Shown: positions 1 to 11,316 of the stretch, piece after piece | Layout of the letters: each line of letters starts with the position of its first letter | Position numbering within the stretch: the stretch's first letter is position 1 | Assembly (NCBI RefSeq): GCF_051348905.1 | Contig: NC_135232.1 | Location: 790,056,775 to 790,120,774, forward strand | DNA from: Ranitomeya variabilis | Taxonomy: Eukaryota > Chordata > Amphibia > Anura > Dendrobatidae | Reading direction: 5' to 3' | Length of the DNA: 64,000 bases | Notes under the pieces: generated by a model | The model's input: only the letters and a program-made list of their open reading frames with translations | Database searches by the model: none | What the model was told of the DNA's origin: nothing | Translations under genes and position numbers: made by a program

Positions 1-32
1 AAAGGTTGTGGGTTCGAGTCCCACCAGAGTCA
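1..32 (+). tRNA. tRNA-Arg-TCT: tRNA-Arg(TCT), 3' end only, cut by window edge
   Basis: The window opens inside the variable region of a gene whose 5' part lies outside. The T stem and loop, the acceptor 3' strand and discriminator A73 (position 32) are consensus. TTTT follows at 35-38. The following spacer is of the TCTC / gaagaagcagatactaaagg type. Confidence 0.95.
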
Positions 33-1358
33 TATTTTAAAGTTTGTGTGACATTCATACTTTGTCTCAGTTGTTGGAAATATGAAAAAGGAAAAAAAAT
101 GTATCAGATCTGCGCTTAATATTAACATTTAGAGAAAATTAGAAGCCGTATTTAGGTTTGAACTTGTCAAAGAACGTAGAAGAAGCAGATACTAAAGGCT
201 CATTGACACAAACAATAGCATATAGGGCACAATAAATTATTGCATATTGTTTGTCTAGTGATTGGTGTTCTGTTTCCTGTTTTCAGTAGTCCCAAGTTGT
301 TTTTTTAATTTGAACCTTTTTAAAAGTCATTTTTGTATGTGTTTACAAGATATGCAAAACGTGGACATTCTTTGGCTAAAAAGTGTCGAAATAAGTTTAA
401 AGATGAGAACAGAGTGATATCAGCTGCCTTGTCCTCATAAACACTTTCTGCTTCGCTAACGAGATCACTGAAATCATGTAAGCAGGTAATTTTTGGAGAG
501 CCGAAATTCAGTGGAAATGAGTTTTTTGTTATTAAGTTAATTTTTATGGTAAGAAATTAGTTTATAATTTTGGACAAATCATCTGATCTCTTTTCATAAT
601 AATCTAGCGTTAACACAAATTACCACTATAAAATCTGAAGCAGTAAACTTTGTGAAAGCCAAATTTTGTATCAGTCTGAAATCTTTTGGCCATTAATGTA
701 CAGTCCTAGATATTTTTAGAAAAACTGTAAAAGGAAAAAATGAGGAAAGGAAAAACTTCTAAAGAAAAGCATTGCTGACTTCTAAAATCAGGATATCTAG
801 CAGGAGTACTCCAGAAAATTTCCCTGCATTTATTTGGACTAAAACAAATGTTCTCTGATAGTCTTATCATATGGCTAAAATTATTTCCTTTGTTTTGACT
901 AATATCCTTCCCAAACCAGTGTCCCATTAGCGTACAATGAAACTGATGTTCCAAGCCATTTTTCTAGGCTTAAGTTCCTAAGGGTCAGTGGCTACTGCAT
1001 TGAAGCTGTAGAAAGTAAAAAAGATCAAAGCTTGAGAGTCAGAAACCAGCAAAATCAACCCCTTTTGTGGTCTTGCATACATTACTGTGCCACATTTTAC
1101 CAACAGGGAACTCTGTTAGTAATTTATAATGAACTCCTGGCATGTAAGACTAAAAAAGTGCATGTAATGAGTTTTAGTATGAAATAGATCTTTCCCTTTT
1201 ACATTATATGCTTTTTCTTTCTGATCAGTTTTACCTTTACAAATAAGAAAACAAAAGCAAAGTTCCATAGAGAAAAGAAATCTTTCTGTTATCCAGTCAT
1301 CAGGAAAATGTTGAGTATCTAGATTTGACAAAACACCTACTTCAAGTAAGAGACTTGT

Positions 1359-1444
1359 GGCTCTGTGGCACAATGGATAGCGCATTGGACTTCTAGGGAA
1401 CTGATGTGATTCAAAGGTTGTGGGTTTGAGTCCCACCAGAGTCA
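1359..1444 (+). tRNA. tRNA-Arg-TCT: tRNA-Arg(TCT) with two CpG-type changes (G12A, C56T)
   Basis: This copy differs from the consensus gene at 4183 by G12A (position 1370), which gives an A-C mismatch against C23 in the D stem, and by C56T (position 1427), which alters the core of the B box and the conserved C56 that pairs with G19. Both fall in CpG sites. The discriminator is A. C56 changes are known to impair TFIIIC binding in yeast tRNA genes, so this copy is probably weak or silent; that is inference. The next unit starts 1412 bp on. Confidence 0.93.
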
Positions 1445-2770
1445 TATTTTAAAGTTTGTGTGACATTCATACTTTGTCTCAGTTGTTGTAAATATGAAAA
1501 AGTAAAAAAAATGTATCAGATCTGCGCTTCATATTAACATTTAGAGAAAATTAGAAGCCGTATTTAGGTTTGAACTTGTCAAAGAACGTAGAAGGAGCAG
1601 AAACAAAAGGCTCATTGACACAAACAATAGCATATAGGGCACAATAAATTATTGCATATTGTTTGTCTAGTGATTGGTGTTCTGTTTCCTGTTTTCAGTA
1701 GTCCCAAGTTCTTTTTTTAATTTGAACCTTTTTAAAAGTCATTTTTGTATGTGTTTACAAGATATGCAAAACGTGGACATTCTTTGGCTAAAAAGTGTCG
1801 AAATAAGTTTAAAGATGAGAACAGAGTAATATCAGCTGCCTTGTCCTCATAAACACTTTCTGCTTCGCTAACGAGATCACTGAAATCATGTAAGCAAGTA
1901 ATTTTTGGAGAGCCGAAATTCAGTGGAAATGAGTTTTTTGTTATTAAGTTAATTTTTATGGTAAGAAATTAGTTTATAATTTTGGACAAATCATCTGATC
2001 TCTTTTCATAATAATCTAGCGTTAACACAAATTACCACTATAAAATCTGAAGCAGTAAACTTTGTGAAAGCCAAATTTTGTATCAGTCTGAAATCTTTTG
2101 GCCATTAATGTACAGTCCTAGATATTTTTAGAAAAACTGTAAAAGGAAAAAATGAGGAAAGGAAAAACTTCTAAAGAAAAGCATTGCTGACTTCTAAAAT
2201 CAGGATATCTAGCAGGAGTACTCCAGAAAATTTCCCTGCATTTATTTGGACTAAAACAAATGTTCTCTGATAGTCTTATCATATGGCTAAAATTATTTCC
2301 TTTGTTTTGACTAATATCCTTCCCAAACCAGTGTCCCATTAGCGTACAATGAAACTGATGTTCCAAGCCATTTTTCTAGGCTTAAGTTCCTAAGGGTCAG
2401 TGGCTACTGCATTGAAGCTGTAGAAAGTAAAAAAGATCAAAGCTTGAGAGTCAGAAACCAGCAAAATCAACCCCTTTTGTGGTCTTGCATACATTACTGT
2501 GCCACATTTTACCAACAGGGAACTCTGTTAGTAATTTATAATGAACTCCTGGCATGTAAGACTAAAAAAGTGCATGTAATGAGTTTTAGTATGAAATAGA
2601 TCTTTCCCTTTTACATTATATGCATTTTCTTTCTGATCAGTTTTACCTTTACAAATAAGAAAACAAAAGCAAAGTTCCATAGAGAAAAGAAATCTTTCTG
2701 TTATCCAGTCATCAGGAAAATGTTGAGTATCTAGATTTGACAAAATACCTACTTCAAGTAAGAGACTTGT

Positions 2771-2856
2771 GGCTCTGTGGCGCAATGGATAGCGCATTGG
2801 ACTTCTAGGGAACTGATGTGATTCAAAGGTTGTGGGTTCGAGTCCCATCAGAGTCA
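2771..2856 (+). tRNA. tRNA-Arg-TCT: tRNA-Arg(TCT), C65T variant
   Basis: C65T (near 2849) turns the G49-C65 pair at the base of the T stem into a G-T wobble, which is tolerable. Everything else is consensus, with A73. The spacers on both sides carry the variant ttgttgtaaat. The following spacer has gaaacaaaagg and gttc before the T run. Confidence 0.95.
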
Positions 2857-4189
2857 TATTTTAAAGTTTGTGTGACATTCATACTTTGTCTCAGTTGTTG
2901 TAAATATGAAAAAGGAAAAAAAATGTATCAGATCTGCGCTTCATATTAACATTTAGAGAAAATTAGAAGCCGTATTTAGGTTTGAACTTGTCAAAGAACG
3001 TAGAAGGAGCAGAAACAAAAGGCTCATTGACACAAACAATAGCATATAGGGCACAATAAATTATTGCATATTGTTTGTCTAGTGATTGGTGTTCTGTTTC
3101 CTGTTTTCAGTAGTCCCAAGTTCTTTTTTTAATTTGAACCTTTTTAAAAGTCATTTTTGTATGTGTTTACAAGATATGCAAAACGTGGACATTCTTTGGC
3201 TAAAAAGTGTCGAAATAAGTTTAAAGATGAGAACAGAGTAATATCAGCTGCCTTGTCCTCATAAACACTTTCTGCTTCGCTAACGAGATCACTGAAATCA
3301 TGTAAGCAAGTAATTTTTGGAGAGCCGAAATTCAGTGGAAATGAGTTTTTTGTTATTAAGTTAATTTTTATGGTAAGAAATTAGTTTATAATTTTGGACA
3401 AATCATCTGATCTCTTTTCATAATAATCTAGCGTTAACACAAATTACCACTATAAAATCTGAAGCAGTAAACTTTGTGAAAGCCAAATTTTGTATCAGTC
3501 TGAAATCTTTTGGCCATTAATGTACAGTCCTAGATATTTTTAGAAAAACTGTAAAAGGAAAAAATGAGGAAAGGAAAAACTTCTAAAGAAAAGCATTGCT
3601 GACTTCTAAAATCAGGATATCTAGCAGGAGTACTCCAGAAAATTTCCCTGCATTTATTTGGACTAAAACAAATGTTCTCTGATAGTCTTATCATATGGCT
3701 AAAATTATTTCCTTTGTTTTGACTAATATCCTTCCCAAACCAGTGTCCCATTAGCGTACAATGAAACTGATGTTCCAAGCCATTTTTCTAGGCTTAAGTT
3801 CCTAAGGGTCAGTGGCTACTGCATTGAAGCTGTAGAAAGTAAAAAAGATCAAAGCTTGAGAGTCAGAAACCAGCAAAATCAACCCCTTTTGTGGTCTTGC
3901 ATACATTACTGTGCCACATTTTACCAACAGGGAACTCTGTTAGTAATTTATAATGAACTCCTGGCATGTAAGACTAAAAAAGTGCATGTAATGAGTTTTA
4001 GTATGAAATAGATCTTTCCCTTTTACATTATATGCATTTTCTTTCTGATCAGTTTTACCTTTACAAATAAGAAAACAAAAGCAAAGTTCCATAGAGAAAA
4101 GAAATCTTTCTGTTATCCAGTCATCAGGAAAATGTTGAGTATCTAGATTTGACAAAACACCTACTTCAAGTAAGAGACTTGTGGCTCTG

Positions 4190-4200
4190 TGGCGCAATGG
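4190..4200 (+). promoter_or_regulatory. Pol III A box of the consensus tRNA gene
   Basis: TGGCGCAATGG spans tRNA positions 8 to 19 and fits the A-box consensus. It contains the CpG C11-G12, which has mutated in three other copies (those at 1359, 11231 and 54597). The same element sits at +7 to +17 of every gene in the array. Confidence 0.9.
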
Positions 4201-4219
4201 ATAGCGCATTGGACTTCTA

Positions 4220-4232
4220 GGGAACTGATGTG
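4220..4232 (+). other. 13-nt tRNA intron
   Basis: The intron gggaactgatgtg lies between A37 and A38. I saw no change in it in any of the 44 complete genes, although 15 genes vary in their exons. It contains no CpG, which may explain its stability. Its G at position 11 can pair with C32. Confidence 0.93.
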
Positions 4233-4246
4233 ATTCAAAGGTTGTG

Positions 4247-4257
4247 GGTTCGAGTCC
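4247..4257 (+). promoter_or_regulatory. Pol III B box of the consensus tRNA gene
   Basis: GGTTCGAGTCC is a perfect B box, the TFIIIC binding site. Its central C (C56) lies in a CpG and has become T in seven copies (genes at 1359, 42339, 48949, 51773, 53185, 59629 and 61041). Confidence 0.93.
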
Positions 4258-4270
4258 CACCAGAGTCATA

Positions 4271-4274
4271 TTTT
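4271..4274 (+). terminator. Pol III terminator TTTT after the tRNA gene
   Basis: A four-T run flanked by A on both sides starts three bases after the discriminator. The same tattttaaag context follows every gene in the array. Four Ts is the vertebrate minimum, so some read-through is likely. Confidence 0.8.
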
Positions 4275-4535
4275 AAAGTTTGTGTGACATTCATACTTTG
4301 TCTCAGTTGTTGGAAATATGAAAAAGGAAAAAAAATGTATCAGATCTGCGCTTAATATTAACATTTAGAGAAAATTAGAAGCCGTATTTAGGTTTGAACT
4401 TGTCAAAGAACGTAGAAGGAGCAGAAACAAAAGGCTCATTGACACAAACAATAGCATATAGGGCACAATAAATTATTGCATATTGTTTGTCTAGTGATTG
4501 GTGTTCTGTTTCCTGTTTTCAGTAGTCCCAAGTTG

Positions 4536-4542
4536 TTTTTTT
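4536..4542 (+). terminator. Possible back-up Pol III terminator (seven Ts)
   Basis: This is the first long T run downstream of the gene, about 268 bp after base 73. It is present in every complete spacer, preceded by gttg or gttc depending on subfamily, and has eight Ts in the spacer after the gene at 40927. It would stop polymerases that pass the weak TTTT; this role is inferred. Confidence 0.35.
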
Positions 4543-4555
4543 AATTTGAACCTTT

Positions 4556-4703
4556 TTAAAAGTCATTTTTGTATGTGTTTACAAGATATGCAAAACGTGG
4601 ACATTCTTTGGCTAAAAAGTGTCGAAATAAGTTTAAAGATGAGAACAGAGTGATATCAGCTGCCTTGTCCTCATAAACACTTTCTGCTTCGCTAACGAGA
4701 TCA
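4556..4703 (-). pseudogene. Possible captured host-exon fragment, repeated in most units
   Basis: On the minus strand a frame is open for 78 codons (4559-4792), lacks an ATG, and ends in TAA at 4556-4558. Its last part reads like real protein, with stretches such as DLVSEAESVYEDKAAD and LFRHFLAKECPRFAYL. A possible splice acceptor, tttcag followed by tgatctc, lies at 4703/4704, so 4556-4703 could be the coding end of a last exon. I do not recognise the protein. Several units carry amino-acid-changing substitutions here, and the units following the genes at 48949-53185 have an in-frame stop (cctaat for cctcat), so it is not maintained as coding sequence. Chance open frames of this length are not rare, so this is a weak call. 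Confidence 0.25.
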
Positions 4704-5594
4704 CTGAAATCATGTAAGCAGGTAATTTTTGGAGAGCCGAAATTCAGTGGAAATGAGTTTTTTGTTATTAAGTTAATTTTTATGGTAAGAAATTAGTTTA
4801 TAATTTTGGACAAATCATCTGATCTCTTTTCATAATAATCTAGCGTTAACACAAATTACCACTATAAAATCTGAAGCAGTAAACTTTGTGAAAGCCAAAT
4901 TTTGTATCAGTCTGAAATCTTTTGGCCATTAATGTACAGTCCTAGATATTTTTAGAAAAACTGTAAAAGGAAAAAATGAGGAAAGGAAAAACTTCTAAAG
5001 AAAAGCATTGCTGACTTCTAAAATCAGGATATCTAGCAGGAGTACTCCAGAAAATTTCCCTGCATTTATTTGGACTAAAACAAATGTTCTCTGATAGTCT
5101 TATCATATGGCTAAAATTATTTCCTTTGTTTTGACTAATATCCTTCCCAAACCAGTGTCCCATTAGCGTACAATGAAACTGATGTTCCAAGCCATTTTTC
5201 TAGGCTTAAGTTCCTAAGGGTCAGTGGCTACTGCATTGAAGCTGTAGAAAGTAAAAAAGATCAAAGCTTGAGAGTCAGAAACCAGCAAAATCAACCCCTT
5301 TTGTGGTCTTGCATACATTACTGTGCCACATTTTACCAACAGGGAACTCTGTTAGTAATTTATAATGAACTCCTGGCATGTAAGACTAAAAAAGTGCATG
5401 TAATGAGTTTTAGTATGAAATAGATCTTTCCCTTTTACATTATATGCATTTTCTTTCTGATCAGTTTTACCTTTACAAATAAGAAAACAAAAGCAAAGTT
5501 CCATAGAGAAAAGAAATCTTTCTGTTATCCAGTCATCAGGAAAATGTTGAGTATCTAGATTTGACAAAACACCTACTTCAAGTAAGAGACTTGT

Positions 5595-5680
5595 GGCTCT
5601 GTGGCGCAATGGATAGCGCATTGGACTTCTAGGGAACTGATGTGATTCAAAGGTTGTGGGTTCGAGTCCCACCAGAGTCA
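5595..5680 (+). tRNA. tRNA-Arg-TCT: tRNA-Arg(TCT), consensus, A73
   Basis: This copy is identical to the one at 4183. The spacers after these two genes are also the same type, so the pair looks like a recent local duplication. Confidence 0.97.
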
Positions 5681-7006
5681 TATTTTAAAGTTTGTGTGAC
5701 ATTCATACTTTGTCTCAGTTGTTGGAAATATGAAAAAGGAAAAAAAATGTATCAGATCTGCGCTTAATATTAACATTTAGAGAAAATTAGAAGCCGTATT
5801 TAGGTTTGAACTTGTCAAAGAACGTAGAAGGAGCAGAAACAAAAGGCTCATTGACACAAACAATAGCATATAGGGCACAATAAATTATTGCATATTGTTT
5901 GTCTAGTGATTGGTGTTCTGTTTCCTGTTTTCAGTAGTCCCAAGTTGTTTTTTTAATTTGAACCTTTTTAAAAGTCATTTTTGTATGTGTTTACAAGATA
6001 TGCAAAACGTGGACATTCTTTGGCTAAAAAGTGTCGAAATAAGTTTAAAGATGAGAACAGAGTGATATCAGCTGCCTTGTCCTCATAAACACTTTCTGCT
6101 TCGCTAACGAGATCACTGAAATCATGTAAGCAGGTAATTTTTGGAGAGCCGAAATTCAGTGGAAATGAGTTTTTTGTTATTAAGTTAATTTTTATGGTAA
6201 GAAATTAGTTTATAATTTTGGACAAATCATCTGATCTCTTTTCATAATAATCTAGCGTTAACACAAATTACCACTATAAAATCTGAAGCAGTAAACTTTG
6301 TGAAAGCCAAATTTTGTATCAGTCTGAAATCTTTTGGCCATTAATGTACAGTCCTAGATATTTTTAGAAAAACTGTAAAAGGAAAAAATGAGGAAAGGAA
6401 AAACTTCTAAAGAAAAGCATTGCTGACTTCTAAAATCAGGATATCTAGCAGGAGTACTCCAGAAAATTTCCCTGCATTTATTTGGACTAAAACAAATGTT
6501 CTCTGATAGTCTTATCATATGGCTAAAATTATTTCCTTTGTTTTGACTAATATCCTTCCCAAACCAGTGTCCCATTAGCGTACAATGAAACTGATGTTCC
6601 AAGCCATTTTTCTAGGCTTAAGTTCCTAAGGGTCAGTGGCTACTGCATTGAAGCTGTAGAAAGTAAAAAAGATCAAAGCTTGAGAGTCAGAAACCAGCAA
6701 AATCAACCCCTTTTGTGGTCTTGCATACATTACTGTGCCACATTTTACCAACAGGGAACTCTGTTAGTAATTTATAATGAACTCCTGGCATGTAAGACTA
6801 AAAAAGTGCATGTAATGAGTTTTAGTATGAAATAGATCTTTCCCTTTTACATTATATGCATTTTCTTTCTGATCAGTTTTACCTTTACAAATAAGAAAAC
6901 AAAAGCAAAGTTCCATAGAGAAAAGAAATCTTTCTGTTATCCAGTCATCAGGAAAATGTTGAGTATCTAGATTTGACAAAACACCTACTTCAAGTAAGAG
7001 ACTTGT

Positions 7007-7092
7007 GGCTCTGTGGCGCAATGGATAGCGCAATGGACTTCTAGGGAACTGATGTGATTCAAAGGTTGTGGGTTCGAGTCCCACCAGAGTCG
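7007..7092 (+). tRNA. tRNA-Arg-TCT: tRNA-Arg(TCT), T27A variant, G73
   Basis: T27A (near 7033) replaces the first anticodon-stem pair T27-A43 with an A-A mismatch. The discriminator is G. The same double state recurs only in the gene at 21127, exactly 14,120 bp downstream. The following spacer is the TTAG / gatactttataaagg / gaactc type, with period 1416. Confidence 0.95.
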
Positions 7093-8422
7093 TATTTTAA
7101 AGTTTGTGTGACATTCATACTTTGTCTTAGTTGTTGGAAATATGAAAAAGGAAAAAAAATGTATCAGATCTGCGCTTCATATTAACATTTAGAGAAAATT
7201 AGAAGCCGTATTTAGGTTTGAACTTGTCAAAGAACGTAGAAGGAGCAGATACTTTATAAAGGCTCATTGACACAAACAATAGCATATAGGGCACAATAAA
7301 TTATTGCATATTGTTTGTCTAGTGATTGGTGTTCTGTTTCCTGTTTTCAGTAGTCCCAAGTTGTTTTTTTAATTTGAACCTTTTTAAAAGTCATTTTTGT
7401 ATGTGTTTACAAGATATGCAAAACGTGGACATTCTTTGGCTAAAAAGTGTCGAAATAAGTTTAAAGATGAGAACAGAGTGATATCAGCTGCCTTGTCCTC
7501 ATAAACACTTTCTGCTTCGCTAACGAGATCACTGAAATCATGTAAGCAGGTAATTTTTGGAGAGCCGAAATTCAGTGGAAATGAGTTTTTTGTTATTAAG
7601 TTAATTTTTATGGTAAGAAATTAGTTTATAATTTTGGACAAATCATCTGAACTCTTTTCATAATAATCTAGCGTTAACACAAATTACCACTATAAAATCT
7701 GAAGCAGTAAACTTTGTGAAAGCCAAATTTTGTATCAGTCTGAAATCTTTTGGCCATTAATGTACAGTCCTAGATATTTTTAGAAAAACTGTAAAAGGAA
7801 AAAATGAGGAAAGGAAAAACTTCTAAAGAAAAGCATTGCTGACTTCTAAAATCAGGATATCTAGCAGGAGTACTCCAGAAAATTTCCCTGCATTTATTTG
7901 GACTAAAACAAATGTTCTCTGATAGTCTTATCATATGGCTAAAATTATTTCCTTTGTTTTGACTAATATCCTTCCCAAACCAGTGTCCCATTAGCGTACA
8001 ATGAAACTGATGTTCCAAGCCATTTTTCTAGGCTTAAGTTCCTAAGGGTCAGTGGCTACTGCATTGAAGCTGTAGAAAGTAAAAAAGATCAAAGCTTGAG
8101 AGTCAGAAACCAGCAAAATCAACCCCTTTTGTGGTCTTGCATACATTACTGTGCCACATTTTACCAACAGGGAACTCTGTTAGTAATTTATAATGAACTC
8201 CTGGCATGTAAGACTAAAAAAGTGCATGTAATGAGTTTTAGTATGAAATAGATCTTTCCCTTTTACATTATATGCATTTTCTTTCTGATCAGTTTTACCT
8301 TTACAAATAAGAAAACAAAAGCAAAGTTCCATAGAGAAAAGAAATCTTTCTGTTATCCAGTCATCAGGAAAATGTTGAGTATCTAGATTTGACAAAACAC
8401 CTACTTCAAGTAAGAGACTTGT

Positions 8423-8508
8423 GGCTCTGTGGCGCAATGGATAGCGCATTGGACTTCTAGGGAACTGATGTGATTCAAAGGTTGTGGGTTCGAGTCCCAC
8501 CAGAGTCG
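8423..8508 (+). tRNA. tRNA-Arg-TCT: tRNA-Arg(TCT), consensus, G73
   Basis: Consensus exons and intron with discriminator G. The following spacer is TTAG type and carries the 20-bp deletion at 8576. Confidence 0.97.
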
Positions 8509-9818
8509 TATTTTAAAGTTTGTGTGACATTCATACTTTGTCTTAGTTGTTGGAAATATGAAAAAGGAAAAAAAATATTAACATTTAGAGAAAATTAGAA
8601 GCCGTATTTAGGTTTGAACTTGTCAAAGAACGTAGAAGGAGCAGATACTTTATAAAGGCTCATTGACACAAACAATAGCATATAGGGCACAATAAATTAT
8701 TGCATATTGTTTGTCTAGTGATTGGTGTTCTGTTTCCTGTTTTCAGTAGTCCCAAGTTGTTTTTTTAATTTGAACCTTTTTAAAAGTCATTTTTGTATGT
8801 GTTTACAAGATATGCAAAACGTGGACATTCTTTGGCTAAAAAGTGTCGAAATAAGTTTAAAGATGAGAACAGAGTGATATCAGCTGCCTTGTCCTCATAA
8901 ACACTTTCTGCTTCGCTAACGAGATCACTGAAATCATGTAAGCAGGTAATTTTTGGAGAGCCGAAATTCAGTGGAAATGAGTTTTTTGTTATTAAGTTAA
9001 TTTTTATGGTAAGAAATTAGTTTATAATTTTGGACAAATCATCTGAACTCTTTTCATAATAATCTAGCGTTAACACAAATTACCACTATAAAATCTGAAG
9101 CAGTAAACTTTGTGAAAGCCAAATTTTGTATCAGTCTGAAATCTTTTGGCCATTAATGTACAGTCCTAGATATTTTTAGAAAAACTGTAAAAGGAAAAAA
9201 TGAGGAAAGGAAAAACTTCTAAAGAAAAGCATTGCTGACTTCTAAAATCAGGATATCTAGCAGGAGTACTCCAGAAAATTTCCCTGCATTTATTTGGACT
9301 AAAACAAATGTTCTCTGATAGTCTTATCATATGGCTAAAATTATTTCCTTTGTTTTGACTAATATCCTTCCCAAACCAGTGTCCCATTAGCGTACATTGA
9401 AACTGATGTTCCAAGCCATTTTTCTAGGCTTAAGTTCCTAAGGGTCAGTGGCTACTGCATTGAAGCTGTAGAAAGTAAAAAAGATCAAAGCTTGAGAGTC
9501 AGAAACCAGCAAAATCAACCCCTTTTGTGGTCTTGCATACATTACTGTGCCACATTTTACCAACAGGGAACTCTGTTAGTAATTTATAATGAACTCCTGG
9601 CATGTAAGACTAAAAAAGTGCATGTAATGAGTTTTAGTATGAAATAGATCTTTCCCTTTTACATTATATGCATTTTCTTTCTGATCAGTTTTACCTTTAC
9701 AAATAAGAAAACAAAAGCAAAGTTCCATAGAGAAAAGAAATCTTTCTGTTATCCAGTCATCAGGAAAATGTTGAGTATCTAGATTTGACAAAACACCTAC
9801 TTCAAGTAAGAGACTTGT
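8423..9818 (+). repeat. 1396-bp unit with a 20-bp spacer deletion
   Basis: Relative to other G73-type units, the 20 bases between aaaaaaaat and attaac, which include the usual gatctgcgct, are missing at 8576. The breakpoint lies in a short AT direct repeat, which suggests slippage. It is seen only here. The unit also has a private change at the site written gtacattga (others: caatga or caacga). Confidence 0.95.
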
Positions 9819-9904
9819 GGCTCTGTGGCGCAATGGATAGCGCATTGGACTTCTAGGGAACTGATGTGATTCAAAGGTTGTGGGTTCGAGTCCCACCAGA
9901 GTCA
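9819..9904 (+). tRNA. tRNA-Arg-TCT: tRNA-Arg(TCT), consensus, A73
   Basis: Consensus gene. The following spacer is TCTC / gaagaagcagatactaaagg type, with a private change, aaataagaaaa for aaatatgaaaa. Confidence 0.97.
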
Positions 9905-11230
9905 TATTTTAAAGTTTGTGTGACATTCATACTTTGTCTCAGTTGTTGGAAATAAGAAAAAGGAAAAAAAATGTATCAGATCTGCGCTTAATATTAACAT
10001 TTAGAGAAAATTAGAAGCCGTATTTAGGTTTGAACTTGTCAAAGAACGTAGAAGAAGCAGATACTAAAGGCTCATTGACACAAACAATAGCATATAGGGC
10101 ACAATAAATTATTGCATATTGTTTGTCTAGTGATTGGTGTTCTGTTTCCTGTTTTCAGTAGTCCCAAGTTGTTTTTTTAATTTGAACCTTTTTAAAAGTC
10201 ATTTTTGTATGTGTTTACAAGATATGCAAAACGTGGACATTCTTTGGCTAAAAAGTGTCGAAATAAGTTTAAAGATGAGAACAGAGTGATATCAGCTGCC
10301 TTGTCCTCATAAACACTTTCTGCTTCGCTAACGAGATCACTGAAATCATGTAAGCAGGTAATTTTTGGAGAGCCGAAATTCAGTGGAAATGAGTTTTTTG
10401 TTATTAAGTTAATTTTTATGGTAAGAAATTAGTTTATAATTTTGGACAAATCATCTGATCTCTTTTCATAATAATCTAGCGTTAACACAAATTACCACTA
10501 TAAAATCTGAAGCAGTAAACTTTGTGAAAGCCAAATTTTGTATCAGTCTGAAATCTTTTGGCCATTAATGTACAGTCCTAGATATTTTTAGAAAAACTGT
10601 AAAAGGAAAAAATGAGGAAAGGAAAAACTTCTAAAGAAAAGCATTGCTGACTTCTAAAATCAGGATATCTAGCAGGAGTACTCCAGAAAATTTCCCTGCA
10701 TTTATTTGGACTAAAACAAATGTTCTCTGATAGTCTTATCATATGGCTAAAATTATTTCCTTTGTTTTGACTAATATCCTTCCCAAACCAGTGTCCCATT
10801 AGCGTACAATGAAACTGATGTTCCAAGCCATTTTTCTAGGCTTAAGTTCCTAAGGGTCAGTGGCTACTGCATTGAAGCTGTAGAAAGTAAAAAAGATCAA
10901 AGCTTGAGAGTCAGAAACCAGCAAAATCAACCCCTTTTGTGGTCTTGCATACATTACTGTGCCACATTTTACCAACAGGGAACTCTGTTAGTAATTTATA
11001 ATGAACTCCTGGCATGTAAGACTAAAAAAGTGCATGTAATGAGTTTTAGTATGAAATAGATCTTTCCCTTTTACATTATATGCATTTTCTTTCTGATCAG
11101 TTTTACCTTTACAAATAAGAAAACAAAAGCAAAGTTCCATAGAGAAAAGAAATCTTTCTGTTATCCAGTCATCAGGAAAATGTTGAGTATCTAGATTTGA
11201 CAAAACACCTACTTCAAGTAAGAGACTTGT

Positions 11231-11316
11231 GGCTCTGTGGCACAATGGATAGCGCATTGGACTTCTAGGGAACTGATGTGATTCAAATGTTGTGGGTTCG
11301 AGTCCCACCAGAGTCA
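11231..11316 (+). tRNA. tRNA-Arg-TCT: tRNA-Arg(TCT), G12A and G45T variant, A73
   Basis: It shares G12A with the gene at 1359 (D-stem A-C mismatch) and also has G45T in the variable loop. The B box is intact. It is one of the few A73 genes followed by a TTAG / gatactttataaagg spacer, so it sits at a recombination joint between subfamilies. Confidence 0.94.

Larger units (their letters stand above)
4183..4268 (+). tRNA. tRNA-Arg-TCT: tRNA-Arg(TCT), consensus copy of the array, with intron
   Basis: This gene encodes the tRNA that reads AGA (and AGG by wobble) arginine codons. It is 86 bp: 73 nt mature plus a 13-nt intron. The acceptor stem GGCTCTG pairs with CAGAGTC (one G-T pair) and the discriminator is A73 at 4268. 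The D stem GCGC/GCGC, anticodon stem TTGGA/TTCAA and T stem GTGGG/CCCAC all close. The anticodon loop is CTTCTAA with TCT at 4216-4218. The intron gggaactgatgtg (4220-4232) interrupts after A37, the standard eukaryotic position. Its third base from the 3' splice site is G, which can form the A-I pair with C32 used by the tRNA splicing endonuclease. CCA is not encoded. From memory the exons match vertebrate tRNA-Arg-UCU, except that the human genes end in G73. Twenty-eight other copies in the window are identical apart from base 73. Confidence 0.98.
4269..5594. other. Representative 1326-bp intergenic spacer
   Basis: This stands for all spacers in the array. In order it holds the short TTTT terminator, an A-rich stretch near 4320-4335, a variable marker segment near 4424, a seven-T run at 4536-4542, a segment with a protein-like minus-strand frame (4559-4792), and then about 800 bp of A/T-rich sequence in which I recognise nothing. 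The last part, directly upstream of the next gene, has no TATA box at the usual distance. I see no second RNA gene, inverted repeat or simple-sequence tract. The spacer has about ten CpGs in 1.3 kb, strongly depleted. Confidence 0.75.

Noticed and set aside
307-316. B-box-like GGTTCAAATT on the minus strand of the spacer
   Set aside because: It matches the core but lacks the final CC, and no A box or tRNA fold lies at the right distance.
706-954. Minus-strand frame of 82 codons in nearly every spacer
   Set aside because: The differences I could track between subfamilies (H/R, K/E, T/A, Q/L) all change the amino acid, the opposite of purifying selection. Composition resembles translated A/T-rich spacer.
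1116-1445. Minus-strand frame of 106-109 codons overlapping each tRNA gene
   Set aside because: It is the antisense of the tRNA gene plus its 5' flank. It recurs only because the unit recurs, and its first codons are read from the T arm and acceptor stem. No family is recognisable.
4269-5594. Transposon or retroelement in the spacer
   Set aside because: I see no terminal inverted repeats, long direct terminal repeats or recognisable transposase or reverse-transcriptase motifs.
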